Translations under genes and position numbers: made by a program
Notes under the pieces: model-generated
What the model saw: only the letters and a program-made list of their open reading frames with translations
Database searches by the model: none
Told to the model about the DNA's origin: nothing
Shown: positions 35,815 through 44,055 of the stretch, one piece after another
How the letters are laid out: every line of letters begins with the position of its first letter
How positions within the stretch are numbered: position 1 is the stretch's first letter
Origin: Kaistella jeonii
GTDB lineage: Bacteria; Bacteroidota; Bacteroidia; Flavobacteriales; Weeksellaceae
Length of the DNA stretch: 64,000 bases
Direction of reading: 5' to 3'
NCBI RefSeq assembly: GCF_000812865.1
Contig: NZ_JSYL01000002.1
Span: forward strand, 558,001-622,000

Positions 35815-36867
35815 ATGCTCGAAGATAAAAGTCCACAAATGACCCCGATTTCTGCTTATGGCGAATTTGGTTTGATCAAACATTTAACCGAAAACTTTAG
35901 TTTTGAAAATCCTTCTACGGAAATTTCAATTGGTGACGACGCTGCGGTGATTGATCCGAATGGTCAACAGGTGGTTTTAACAACTGATGTTTTAGCGGAA
36001 GGCGTTCATTTTAATTTAGGCTATGTTCCTTTAAAACATTTGGGATATAAAGCAGTTGTTGTGAATTTGAGTGATATCGCTGCGATGAATGCAACACCGA
36101 CTCAAATTTTAGTTTCTTTGGCGATCTCTAATCGTTTCCCGGTTGAAGCTTTAGAGGAGATTTATGCTGGAATTGCTTTAGCTTGTAAACATTACAAAGT
36201 TGATTTGGTTGGAGGTGATACCACGAGTTCAACATCTGGTTTGGTCATGAGTATTACTGCGGTTGGTTTGGAAAACGCTGAAAACATAGTGAAAAGAAGT
36301 GGTGCAAAAGCGAATGATCTGTTAGTCGTGACAGGAGATTTAGGCGGTGCTTATATGGGTTTGCAAATTCTGGAAAGAGAACATTCTGTATTTCTTGCAG
36401 ATCCCAATATGCAGCCTGAAATGGAAGGTTATGATTATATTCTGGAACGACAATTAAAACCTGAAGCTAGAACCGACATCAAGAAAACTTTAAAAGAGTT
36501 GGACATTAAACCAACTTCTATGATTGATGTTTCTGATGGTTTATCTTCTGAAATTTTACATTTGAGTGATCAAAGTAAAGTAGGTTTCCATTTGTATGAA
36601 GAAAAAATTCCTATGGATTCCTTGACGATTGCAACAGCGGAAGAATTGAATTTGAATCCAGTAATGTGTGCTTTGAGCGGTGGTGAAGATTACGAACTAT
36701 TATTTACGATAGCTCCTGAAGATTTTGATAAAATTAAAAACCACCCCGATTTTACGATTGTCGGTCATGCGGTTGATTTAGAGCAGGGAAATTTCTTGGT
36801 AGCAAGAGGAAGCAATGAATTGATTCCTTTGAATGCGCAAGGTTGGGATGCTTTTCTGAATAAATAA
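35815..36867 (+). CDS. thiL: Thiamine-monophosphate kinase
   Basis: 350 residues. The AIR-synthase-like fold motifs are clear: EFGLIKHL, GDDAAVID (41-48), TDVLAEGVHF, GGDTTSSTSG (135-144), MIDVSDGLSSE and the C-terminal SGGEDYELLF. It phosphorylates thiamine monophosphate to the pyrophosphate cofactor in the cytoplasm. Length is typical. No other thi genes are nearby. A palindromic terminator follows. Confidence 0.95.
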   Translation: MLEDKSPQMTPISAYGEFGLIKHLTENFSFENPSTEISIGDDAAVIDPNGQQVVLTTDVLAEGVHFNLGYVPLKHLGYKAVVVNLSDIAAMNATPTQILVSLAISNRFPVEALEEIYAGIALACKHYKVDLVGGDTTSSTSGLVMSITAVGLENAENIVKRSGAKANDLLVVTGDLGGAYMGLQILEREHSVFLADPNMQPEMEGYDYILERQLKPEARTDIKKTLKELDIKPTSMIDVSDGLSSEILHLSDQSKVGFHLYEEKIPMDSLTIATAEELNLNPVMCALSGGEDYELLFTIAPEDFDKIKNHPDFTIVGHAVDLEQGNFLVARGSNELIPLNAQGWDAFLNK

Positions 36868-36871
36868 TTTT

Positions 36872-36895
36872 TTAACCACAAAAGGCACAAAAGTT
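36872..36895. repeat. ACCACAAAAGGCACAAAAG repeat
   Basis: Short direct repeat of the CACAAAAG type directly after thiL, similar in style to the ACGCAAAG array at 34961-35000. Confidence 0.5.
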
Positions 36896-36957
36896 TTTTA
36901 CTTTTAAAGTGACAATCTCGCTGTTAAAAGTTCATAACATTTGCAGAATTATATCAT

Positions 36958-36990
36958 AAAAGCGACTCCAATTGGAGTCGCTTTTTATTT
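36958..36990. terminator. Palindromic bidirectional terminator
   Basis: Perfect 28-bp palindrome at 36958-36985 (AAAAGCGACTCCAA and its complement), flanked by A and T runs, between convergent thiL and the M28 peptidase gene. Confidence 0.88.
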
Positions 36991-37022
36991 TGATTTCAAA
37001 CTTGTTCTCTGAAAAAATTAAT

Positions 37023-38594
37023 TTATTTATAGTCTTTACTGCTTCTCAGTGGCTCTTTGAATTCAGGCCATTTTGCAACTTCTCCTTTTTCATTTACAGG
37101 CATTTCCCGTTTTTCCCGGTTTGTAAATTCTGGATCTTCTGACGCCATGTAGGCTAAAGTTGCGGTAAGAATGACGTTATTTTTAACCTCATCAAAAATA
37201 ATTTTATCGTACGTGTCTTTTGTCGTATGCCATGTATAACCGAAATATCCCCAGTTCAGAGAACTCAAAGAAAATCCCGGAACTCCTGCTGCGACGAATG
37301 ATGCATGATCAGATCCGCCTCCTCCAGGCATTCCCGGGAATGTAGATTTAATTTGGTCTTTAATATTTTTTGGAGCTGCATTGAGCCATTTTCCAATATA
37401 ATCGTAGGAATTCACAAATCCCTGTCCGCTGATATCAATGACTCTACCCGTTCCATTATCCTGATTAAAAACGGCTTGAGTTCCTTTCATAATTTCCGGA
37501 TGATCTGCGACAAATGCACGGGAACCGTTTAGTCCCTGTTCTTCACTTCCCCAAAGTCCGACAATGATCGTACGTTTGTTATTTGGATAATATTTTTTCA
37601 GAATGCGGATGGTTTCTAACATGGTTAAAACTCCGGTTCCGTTATCTGTTGCACCTTGAGCACCATCCCAGGAATCTAAATGCGCAGAAAGAATAACGTA
37701 TTCGTTCGGTTTTTCTTTTCCTTTAATAATTCCTACTGTATTAAAAGACGGCGCATCTGGTAAAATTTTGGATTGAGTTTCCAGTTTGATGCGTGGTTTC
37801 ATTCCGCTTTCTGCCATTCTGTACAGCATTCCATAATCTTCAAGCTCAATATCGAACATTGGAATTTTCTTTGTTTTTGCGCCGAAAATTCTGTTGGCGC
37901 CCATAATTCCGGTCCAGTTGGAGATCGCAATTCCGGCAACACCGGCATTTTCTAAAGCTTCGGGAAGGGAATTATTATCGTAACCGATTTTCTTTACATA
38001 TTCTCTAAAATCCTTGGTGGCTTGATCCTTTTCAGCTTTTAATTTTTCATATAATTCCGGAGTTGCAAATTCCTTGATCTGTTCCTCGGAACGACCAATT
38101 TTTTGATACTGCGCCATCAAAATTACTTTCCCTTTTGCGGATGGAAGCCATTTATCAAATTCTGCTTTCGAAGAAACTTTCGGCATGATGACCACTTCTG
38201 CTTCGACTGCTTTTTTTGTTGCAGGACTCCAGGCTAATTGGGTTGCAACCAGACTTTTAACTCTTGGATAAACCATATCGACGTGCGTAATTCCACGTTG
38301 CCAACCTTTCCAGGTGCCGAATTGTTGCAACTCTGCTTCGATTCCCCAGGATTTCATTTTATCGGCAGTCCAGTTATTGGCTGCTAACATTTCCGGTGTT
38401 CCGATCAATCTTGGACCGATACCGTCTAAAAGATCGTGTGCCATCGATTCCAGTTGAGAATTATTGTGGGCTTCGTTGACGAAATTCTGAACGATGGGAT
38501 TGAGTTGCTCTGTTTGTTTGGTTTGAGCGTTGGTGAAAGAAAGCTGTGCGGTTAGAAGCAAAGCAGAAATTGATAAGATGGTATTTCTCTTCAT
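37023..38594 (-). CDS. Secreted M28-family metallopeptidase
   Basis: 523 residues. Signal peptide 1-23 (ending TNAQ). An N-terminal PA-like insert is followed by the M28 co-catalytic zinc domain with ligands His305 (SAHLDSW), Asp317 (ATDNGTG), Glu351/Glu352 (GSEEQG), Asp379 (FNQDNG) and His456 (TWHTTKD). All five positions are intact. It is probably a periplasmic or secreted aminopeptidase or carboxypeptidase of the Q-type. There is no type IX sorting domain. It is monocistronic. Confidence 0.9.
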   Translation of the reverse strand: MKRNTILSISALLLTAQLSFTNAQTKQTEQLNPIVQNFVNEAHNNSQLESMAHDLLDGIGPRLIGTPEMLAANNWTADKMKSWGIEAELQQFGTWKGWQRGITHVDMVYPRVKSLVATQLAWSPATKKAVEAEVVIMPKVSSKAEFDKWLPSAKGKVILMAQYQKIGRSEEQIKEFATPELYEKLKAEKDQATKDFREYVKKIGYDNNSLPEALENAGVAGIAISNWTGIMGANRIFGAKTKKIPMFDIELEDYGMLYRMAESGMKPRIKLETQSKILPDAPSFNTVGIIKGKEKPNEYVILSAHLDSWDGAQGATDNGTGVLTMLETIRILKKYYPNNKRTIIVGLWGSEEQGLNGSRAFVADHPEIMKGTQAVFNQDNGTGRVIDISGQGFVNSYDYIGKWLNAAPKNIKDQIKSTFPGMPGGGGSDHASFVAAGVPGFSLSSLNWGYFGYTWHTTKDTYDKIIFDEVKNNVILTATLAYMASEDPEFTNREKREMPVNEKGEVAKWPEFKEPLRSSKDYK

Positions 38595-38671
38595 GTTTAA
38601 ATTAGATTTATGCTAAAGATAATAAATTATGTTTGTCTGCAAAAACCGATATGAAACGAACCTTTTTTTAG

Positions 38672-38772
38672 AAGCGGAATCTGCGGCTGCGATAGGAGCG
38701 GTTACCCCACAGCAAGCGTTGGGAAAAGCTTTGGCGCGAGGAGTATGAGCGTATAGCGCGAATTGTCCGCCC
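38672..38772. other. GC-richer intergenic segment, candidate dispersed element
   Basis: A stretch containing GGAGCGGTTACCCCAC and GCGAGGAGTATGAGCG, unlike its AT-rich flanks and without coding features. It may belong to the same loose family as 35101-35218. Confidence 0.4.
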
Positions 38773-38803
38773 AAAAAAAAATCCCAATCAGAAGACTGGG
38801 ATT
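38773..38803 (-). terminator. Terminator of rplU-rpmA
   Basis: On the minus strand a 10-bp stem with one G-U pair (38780-38789 with 38794-38803) is followed by eight T, 26 bp after the rpmA stop. Confidence 0.82.
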
Positions 38804-38828
38804 TTATATGTATAAAACGCTTTTTGAA

Positions 38829-39086
38829 TTATGCGTTCGGTTCGATAGATACGAAAGATCTGTCGTTTGCTTTTTTTCTGAAAACTACTTTTCCGTCAAC
38901 TAAAGCGTGTAAAGTATGGTCTTTCCCCATTCCCACGTTTAATCCCGGGTGATGAGTTGTACCTCTTTGTCTCACGATGATGTTACCTGCGATAGCTTCT
39001 TGTCCACCGAAAATCTTAACTCCCAATCTCTTGGAATGCGATTCTCTACCATTTTTGGAACTACCAACTCCTTTCTTATGTGCCAT
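38829..39086 (-). CDS. rpmA: Ribosomal protein bL27
   Basis: 85 residues. It begins [20 protein letters not shown] and holds the [17 protein letters not shown] core of L27. Its flexible N-terminus reaches the peptidyl-transferase centre. There is no cleavable N-terminal extension of the Firmicutes type. It is cotranscribed with rplU (26-bp gap), the universal arrangement. Confidence 0.98.
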   Translation of the reverse strand: MAHKKGVGSSKNGRESHSKRLGVKIFGGQEAIAGNIIVRQRGTTHHPGLNVGMGKDHTLHALVDGKVVFRKKANDRSFVSIEPNA

Positions 39087-39112
39087 TTTATTTTAAGGTT
39101 TTTTGGTTAAAA

Positions 39113-39538
39113 TTATTCAGCGGTTTCGCTGTCTGATTTTTTTGTTGTTTTTTTAGCAACTGGAGCTTCTTCTGAAACTGCTGCTTCTTTTTTTGCTTTC
39201 GGCTCAGCTTTTTTAGCTTCTTTCTTATCAAAACCAGTGATACCGGTGATTTGAATTTGAGTTAGAGACTGTCTGTGACCGTTTTTCTTTTCGTATCCTT
39301 TTCTTCTTTTCTTTTTGAAGATGATTACTTTATCAGCTTTCAGGTGATTGATGATTTCAGCATCAACAGTGATACCGCTTACAGCTGGGGCGCCGATTGT
39401 TGTAGAACCGTTTACAGTAAGAAGAATTTTATCGAAGGAAACTTTCGCTCCAACATCTCCTTTCAAACGGTTTACAAACAACTTCTGGTCTTGCTCAACT
39501 TTATATTGAAGCCCTGCTATTTCTACAATTGCAAACAT
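39113..39538 (-). CDS. rplU: Ribosomal protein bL21 with charged C-terminal tail
   Basis: 141 residues. The L21 core (1-103) has FAIVEIAGLQYKVEQ at the start and KKRRKGYEKKNGHRQ near 75-89. A Lys/Ala/Glu-rich tail of about 38 residues follows (KKEAKKAEPKAKKEAAV and on), absent from E. coli L21 but common in this lineage. It binds 23S rRNA near L20. A -7 box (39571-39578) precedes it. Confidence 0.97.
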   Translation of the reverse strand: MFAIVEIAGLQYKVEQDQKLFVNRLKGDVGAKVSFDKILLTVNGSTTIGAPAVSGITVDAEIINHLKADKVIIFKKKRRKGYEKKNGHRQSLTQIQITGITGFDKKEAKKAEPKAKKEAAVSEEAPVAKKTTKKSDSETAE

Positions 39539-39570
39539 TGTTTATAAATTTTGTTAGTTAATTCGAGGTG

Positions 39571-39578
39571 CAAAGATA
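39571..39578 (-). promoter_or_regulatory. Candidate -7 box for rplU-rpmA
   Basis: TATCTTTG on the minus strand, matching TAnnTTTG, 32 bp before the rplU start. Confidence 0.5.
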
Positions 39579-39663
39579 TGATTTAATTTTAAATTCTGAA
39601 TTATAAATGATGGATTTTTTATAATGAGTAATTTATCTAATTTTGAAGCAGTTAACCTACTTT

Positions 39664-40758
39664 ATGAAAAGAGATCTATACATTGATTTTGCGAAAGGTT
39701 TTGCGACCCTTGCCATTATTTTCATCCACACCGTTTTTTGGTCCGGACAATATTATGTTCCGACAGAACTGCGGGTTTTATCTTTACTCGTCGATGTTCC
39801 ACTCTTTTTTGCTTTGAGTGGTTTGACTTCCGGGAATAATATTGAGAAGACTTTGTATCGATTACTGAAACTGCAAATCACGTTTATGATCTTCGTGACT
39901 TTTCTTTTCTTCCTGGATTATTTTTTCAAAGTTTTTGGTCTGAATTTTTTCGGTATGGAATGGATGAAAAGCTTCTACTCTACTTTTGGAAGCAAATATG
40001 TTCCCGTAAATATTTCTGATGTTCCGCAATGGCAAAATCTGGGAAACTGGTATCTTCATCAATATACGAACGCTGATACTTTCCCTGTCGTGATGGGAAG
40101 CTTTTGGTATTTGAAAGTTTATTTTATATTAACTGTTTTTGGAGTTTTGATTTTAAAATTTTTTCCAAAACACATCAATTGGTTTATTGGTTTATGCTTT
40201 GGGTTATCTTTGATTTTTAACATTTTACCGCAATTCTATCCGAACGGACAAGTTGGTTACGTTGCTTTTTATCTAGGATTATTTTTGGTAGCTCATCAAT
40301 TAAAAGGTAGGAAAATTCCGACAAAGTGGGTTCCGATATTGTTTGGGATTTTGGGAGTACTGCTTATTTTTCTCTATTGGGATTTAGGTAAAGATTTATT
40401 TTTAAAGATGAATAAAGCGAAGTTCCCACCTAAATTATTATACATTTTCTGGTCCTCATTTTCCTTACTGACTCTTTTTGTTTTATATAATCGGTTGAAA
40501 ATAAGCAAGCCCAATTTTATCACCTATATCGGACAAAATGCGATCTTCTTTTATTTTGCGCAGGGAATGAGTTCTTCTCTCGTTTATTTCTTAGTTGTCG
40601 GATTAAAAGATCGTTTTGAGTGGTGGATCTTAATGATTTTTATTTACCTCATCAACATTCTTCTTGCGATTGCAATTGCAAAATTTTTAATGAAAGTAGA
40701 CGCTTTCGGCTGGAGAATTTTAGAAATTTCACGCAAAAAAACTGCCTCAATTTCTTGA
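39664..40758 (+). CDS. Acyltransferase-3 family membrane protein
   Basis: 364 residues from the ATG at 39664 (a TTG at 39643 extends the frame by seven residues). About ten spans. The start MKRDLYIDFAKGFATLAIIFIHTVFW carries the conserved Asp and His (His22) of acyltransferase-3 proteins. Members O-acylate surface sugars or other periplasmic glycans. The acceptor cannot be predicted: no glycan cluster is adjacent. Confidence 0.85.
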   Translation: MKRDLYIDFAKGFATLAIIFIHTVFWSGQYYVPTELRVLSLLVDVPLFFALSGLTSGNNIEKTLYRLLKLQITFMIFVTFLFFLDYFFKVFGLNFFGMEWMKSFYSTFGSKYVPVNISDVPQWQNLGNWYLHQYTNADTFPVVMGSFWYLKVYFILTVFGVLILKFFPKHINWFIGLCFGLSLIFNILPQFYPNGQVGYVAFYLGLFLVAHQLKGRKIPTKWVPILFGILGVLLIFLYWDLGKDLFLKMNKAKFPPKLLYIFWSSFSLLTLFVLYNRLKISKPNFITYIGQNAIFFYFAQGMSSSLVYFLVVGLKDRFEWWILMIFIYLINILLAIAIAKFLMKVDAFGWRILEISRKKTASIS

Positions 40759-40770
40759 AGCAGTTTTATT
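40737..40770. terminator. Bidirectional terminator
   Basis: Stem AAAACTGC (40737-40744) with GCAGTTTT (40760-40767), extended by an inner 4-bp stem past one mismatch. It contains the acyltransferase stop codon and separates convergent genes. Confidence 0.75.
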
Positions 40771-40793
40771 AATTATACCGAAGTACAATAAAA

Positions 40794-41036
40794 TTAGTCT
40801 CTTTTTCCGTTACCTCTTGCAACAACTGCAATAATAATGATTAGAAGCAATGCACCAATTACCCAGTAAATAGGATTGGTGTACCATTCTTCAGTCGTAG
40901 TTGTTTTTGTAGATGTAGTTGTAACGTTAACTGTTGGAGCAGTTTTTTCCTGTGCAAAAGCTAAAGCGCTGAAAAAGAAAGTTAGTAATAAAATACCGAA
41001 ACTCTCGATTTTTTTGGATAGTAATGTCGTATTCAT
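40794..41036 (-). CDS. Small membrane protein with signal peptide
   Basis: 80 residues. Signal-like hydrophobic segment 12-28 ending AFAQ, a Thr-rich stretch (about 33-48, VNVTTTSTKTTTTEEW), then a second span (about 56-73) and a short basic tail RGNGKRD. If the first segment is cleaved, a small type I membrane protein with a Thr-rich periplasmic part remains. No function is known. Confidence 0.75.
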   Translation of the reverse strand: MNTTLLSKKIESFGILLLTFFFSALAFAQEKTAPTVNVTTTSTKTTTTEEWYTNPIYWVIGALLLIIIIAVVARGNGKRD

Positions 41037-41171
41037 AATTTAATTTTTAATGTATTGGCTTTTATTCAAGTTTTGTGCCACAATTATCCTAATTCAATTT
41101 TCCTGAATTTTCATTAAACTTTTACCACAACGTTTATAATCCTTAAATTTACTGCGGAAAAATAGAAAACT

Positions 41172-41750
41172 ATGTTTAAACTCAGACTTTTAACGGATCC
41201 TAGATGGGCGAATATTGCAGAAGGTAATTTAGAAGAAATCCTCACTGACCATGCATGGTGCGAACAGAAAGCAACAACAAATGCGATCACCATTATCACG
41301 ATGATTCCCGAACATCCGGAAATTATCACCGAACTTTTATTTATTGCGAAAGAAGAATTAGAGCATTTTCAAATGGTTCATGAGATCATTAAAAAACGTG
41401 GCTATACCTTTGGCAGAGAAAGAAAAGATGATTATGTTGGTCAGCTTTTCAAATTTATCGTTCAGGGTACCCGTGAAAATTATATTATCGACAGAATGCT
41501 TTTCGCCGCCATGATCGAAGCAAGAAGTTGCGAGCGTTTCAAAGTTTTGACCGAAAATATAAAAGATGAAGAACTAAAGGTTTTTTATAAAGAACTCATG
41601 ATCTCTGAAGCTGGTCATTACGCTACTTTCATCAAATTTGCACGACAGTTGGGCGATCCGGAAAAGGTAAATCAACGCTGGGAAGAGTGGCTCGATTACG
41701 AGGCAGAGATCATAAAATCCTACGGAAAAAAAGAATCGATCCACGGATAA
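41172..41750 (+). CDS. miaE: tRNA 2-methylthio-N6-isopentenyladenosine-37 hydroxylase (MiaE-like)
   Basis: 192 residues. A ferritin-like di-iron helical bundle with ligands visible in helix motifs: Glu31 (WCEQKA), EELEH (61-65), EARSCERF (Glu116, Glu121) and SEAGH (Glu146, His149). This matches MiaE, which hydroxylates ms2i6A37 in tRNAs reading UNN codons, using oxygen. It is probably monocistronic or cotranscribed with the DUF502 gene 73 bp downstream. Confidence 0.93.
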   Translation: MFKLRLLTDPRWANIAEGNLEEILTDHAWCEQKATTNAITIITMIPEHPEIITELLFIAKEELEHFQMVHEIIKKRGYTFGRERKDDYVGQLFKFIVQGTRENYIIDRMLFAAMIEARSCERFKVLTENIKDEELKVFYKELMISEAGHYATFIKFARQLGDPEKVNQRWEEWLDYEAEIIKSYGKKESIHG

Positions 41751-41823
41751 TTTTTCTGCAATTTCTTTTGGAATTTTCCTATTTTTACCAAATCCAAATT
41801 TATCCATTCTGGAAGTTCAATAG

Positions 41824-42444
41824 ATGAATAAAAAGCAACATGACCGCATACTGAACACCTTGGCAAAATCCTTTTTCCAGGGTTTGCTGATTATTGGACC
41901 TTTTGCGATTACGATTTGGATCATTTGGTACATCGTTTCCAGTATTGACAATATTATTCCTACCGTTTCAGAAAGATTGTATCCCGGAATTACCTTCTTT
42001 ATTGTTATTTTCTCAACGACTTTAATAGGATTTGTAGGTAGCAAATTTATTATCGGACGAGTTGTTGTCGACAGTTTCGATTATTTGTTGGAACATACAC
42101 CCGGAATAAAATTTATCTATACTTCTTTAAAAGATGTCATGACTTCTTTCGTAGGTGACAAAAAAAAATTCAATAAGCCCGTACTCATTAGAACTACGGA
42201 AAATCCTGCTATTTGGCGCATCGGTTTTCTGACGCAAAGTGACCTTTCGTCCGTAGGTTTTCCGGATCATGTTTCCGTTTATCTGCCGCATTCTTACGCA
42301 GTTTCAGGCTGGGTCGTATTTGTTTTAGCGACTAATATTACCGTTTTAGAAAATGTAAGTGCGGCACAAGCAATGAAATTTGCAGTAAGTGGCGGTGTTG
42401 CAGGTTTTCACTCGGATGACAACGTTTTCAAAGCACCGGAATGA
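41824..42444 (+). CDS. DUF502 membrane protein
   Basis: 206 residues. Two spans (about 15-40 and 56-78) are followed by a soluble domain with the family motifs YTSLKDVMTSFVGDKKKF and VYLPHSYAVSGWVVFV. DUF502 proteins are widespread, usually with unknown function. The C-terminal SAAQAMKFAVSGGVAG stretch is conserved. It is followed by a hairpin terminator or attenuator before tnaA. Confidence 0.88.
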   Translation: MNKKQHDRILNTLAKSFFQGLLIIGPFAITIWIIWYIVSSIDNIIPTVSERLYPGITFFIVIFSTTLIGFVGSKFIIGRVVVDSFDYLLEHTPGIKFIYTSLKDVMTSFVGDKKKFNKPVLIRTTENPAIWRIGFLTQSDLSSVGFPDHVSVYLPHSYAVSGWVVFVLATNITVLENVSAAQAMKFAVSGGVAGFHSDDNVFKAPE

Positions 42445-42445
42445 G

Positions 42446-42534
42446 GAGTAATCAGTAATGAGCGGTAAGTAATTTATACTTATCGCTCGCATTTTTTATG
42501 TTTTTAATTACTTATTACCTATCACTTATTACTC
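42446..42534 (+). promoter_or_regulatory. Candidate attenuator/leader of tnaA: overlapping inverted repeats
   Basis: The 29-nt arm 42446-42474 can pair with 42506-42534 (22 of 29 complementary, more with G-U). The same 5' segment can instead form the 12-bp terminator hairpin at 42460-42488. The two structures exclude each other, and the outer one ends 5 nt before the tnaA ATG. Regulation is inferred. Confidence 0.4.
42460..42497 (+). terminator. Terminator hairpin after DUF502 gene / within tnaA leader
   Basis: Stem GAGCGGTAAGTA (42460-42471) with TACTTATCGCTC (42477-42488; one G-U pair), 5-nt loop, followed by GCATTTTTT. Confidence 0.75.
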
Positions 42535-42539
42535 ATTTT

Positions 42540-43916
42540 ATGAAGTTACCTTACGCTGAACCTTTCAGAATAAAAATGGTGGAAGAAATTCACCAATCAA
42601 CAAGAGAAAATAGAGAAGAATGGCTGAAAAATGCCCACTACAATTTATTTAATTTAAAGTCCTCCCAAGTTTTTATAGATTTGTTAACCGATTCCGGAAC
42701 TGGCGCAATGAGCGATCAACAATGGGGCGCTTTGATGACAGGAGACGAAAGTTACGCGGGATCACGAAGTTTTGATGCCTTACACGAAACCGTAAAAAAA
42801 TTGACGGGTTATCAATATTTACTTCCTACGCATCAAGGTCGCGCTGCAGAAAATGTGTTATTTTCTGTTTTGGTAAAAGACGGCGATATTATTCCCGGAA
42901 ACTCCCATTTCGATACGACAAAAGGACATATTGAAATTCGAAAAGCGCATGCAGTTGATTGTACGATTGATGCAGCGTTTGATGTTGATGATCTTTTCCC
43001 TTTTAAAGGAAACATTAATTTAGATAAATTAGAAGAAGTTTATAAAAGTCATCCGAAAGAAAAAATCCCGTTTTGTTTAATTACGATTACCTGTAATTCT
43101 TCCGGTGGACAACCCGTTTCTCTGGAAAATATAAAAGCAGTGAAAGAACTTTCAGACCGATATGGAATTCCGATTTATTTTGATTCTGCACGGTTTGCTG
43201 AAAATGCTTACTTCATCAAAATGAGGGAAAAAGGTCAGGAAAACAGAACCATCAAAGAAATTGCTAAAGAGGTTTTTTCTTACGGCGTCGGAATGACGAT
43301 GAGTTCTAAAAAAGATGGCTTGGTGAATATCGGTGGATTTATTGCTTTGAATGATGAAAAGATTTTCAGAGCAGCATCAAACTTTACAATTATTTACGAA
43401 GGTTTCATCACTTATGGTGGAATGGCAGGAAGAGATATGGCAGCTTTAGCAGTTGGCTTGAACGAAGCGACAGAATTTGCCTATTTAGAAAGCCGAATTT
43501 CTCAGGTTGAATATTTAGGAAACCGATTGATCGAGTTTGGAATTCCCGTACAGAAACCGATTGGCGGTCATGCTGTATTTATCGACTCTTTAAAATTTTT
43601 ACCGAATATTCCGAGAGATCAATATCCTGCACAAACTTTAGCCAACGAAATTTATAAAGAAGCCGGAATCAGAACCGTTGAAATCGGGACTTTATTGGCC
43701 GACAGAGATCCAGAAAGCCGGGAAAACCGCTATCCAAAATTAGAACTGGTTCGTTTGGCGATTCCACGTAGAACTTATACGAACAATCACATGGATTATA
43801 TTGCAGTTGCGATTAAAAATGTTTTTGACCGTAAAGAAGAAATTCAAAAAGGTTACAATATTACGTGGGAATCTGAAATTTTACGTCATTTTACCGTACA
43901 ATTAGAAGAAGCTTAA
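42540..43916 (+). CDS. tnaA: Tryptophanase
   Basis: 458 residues from the ATG at 42540. A PLP beta-eliminating lyase with the Schiff-base Lys258 (MSSKKDG), DSARFAENAYFI and FTYGG-like ITYGG loops. It splits L-tryptophan to indole, pyruvate and ammonia. The overall sequence is close to tyrosine phenol-lyase (MSDQQWGALMTGDESYAGS, VNIGGF), but the specificity positions are tryptophanase-like: Asp125 (HFDTT) rather than Thr, Ile382 (VEIG) rather than Arg, and His450 (LRHFT) rather than Phe. No adjacent tryptophan permease gene is seen. Confidence 0.9.
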   Translation: MKLPYAEPFRIKMVEEIHQSTRENREEWLKNAHYNLFNLKSSQVFIDLLTDSGTGAMSDQQWGALMTGDESYAGSRSFDALHETVKKLTGYQYLLPTHQGRAAENVLFSVLVKDGDIIPGNSHFDTTKGHIEIRKAHAVDCTIDAAFDVDDLFPFKGNINLDKLEEVYKSHPKEKIPFCLITITCNSSGGQPVSLENIKAVKELSDRYGIPIYFDSARFAENAYFIKMREKGQENRTIKEIAKEVFSYGVGMTMSSKKDGLVNIGGFIALNDEKIFRAASNFTIIYEGFITYGGMAGRDMAALAVGLNEATEFAYLESRISQVEYLGNRLIEFGIPVQKPIGGHAVFIDSLKFLPNIPRDQYPAQTLANEIYKEAGIRTVEIGTLLADRDPESRENRYPKLELVRLAIPRRTYTNNHMDYIAVAIKNVFDRKEEIQKGYNITWESEILRHFTVQLEEA

Positions 43917-43945
43917 AATAATTTCACCTATTTTAAAATATAAAG

Positions 43946-43972
43946 AAACCTCGGCTTTCGTCGAGGTTTTTG
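43946..43972 (+). terminator. Terminator after tnaA
   Basis: An 8-bp stem AAACCTCG (43946-43953) with CGAGGTTT (43962-43969), then T-rich tail. Confidence 0.8.
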
Positions 43973-44055
43973 CTTTTATTACTCAAAAATTCACCATTCA
44001 CAATTGACTATTCACAACTATACTTGGCTCTTTTCACTTTTCCCTTGACTATTTC

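Noticed and set aside
36872..36895. Attachment site or mobile element end
   Set aside because: No integrase, transposase, target duplication or composition change is nearby.
42540..43916. Tyrosine phenol-lyase as the product
   Set aside because: The residues at the known specificity positions are those of tryptophanase.
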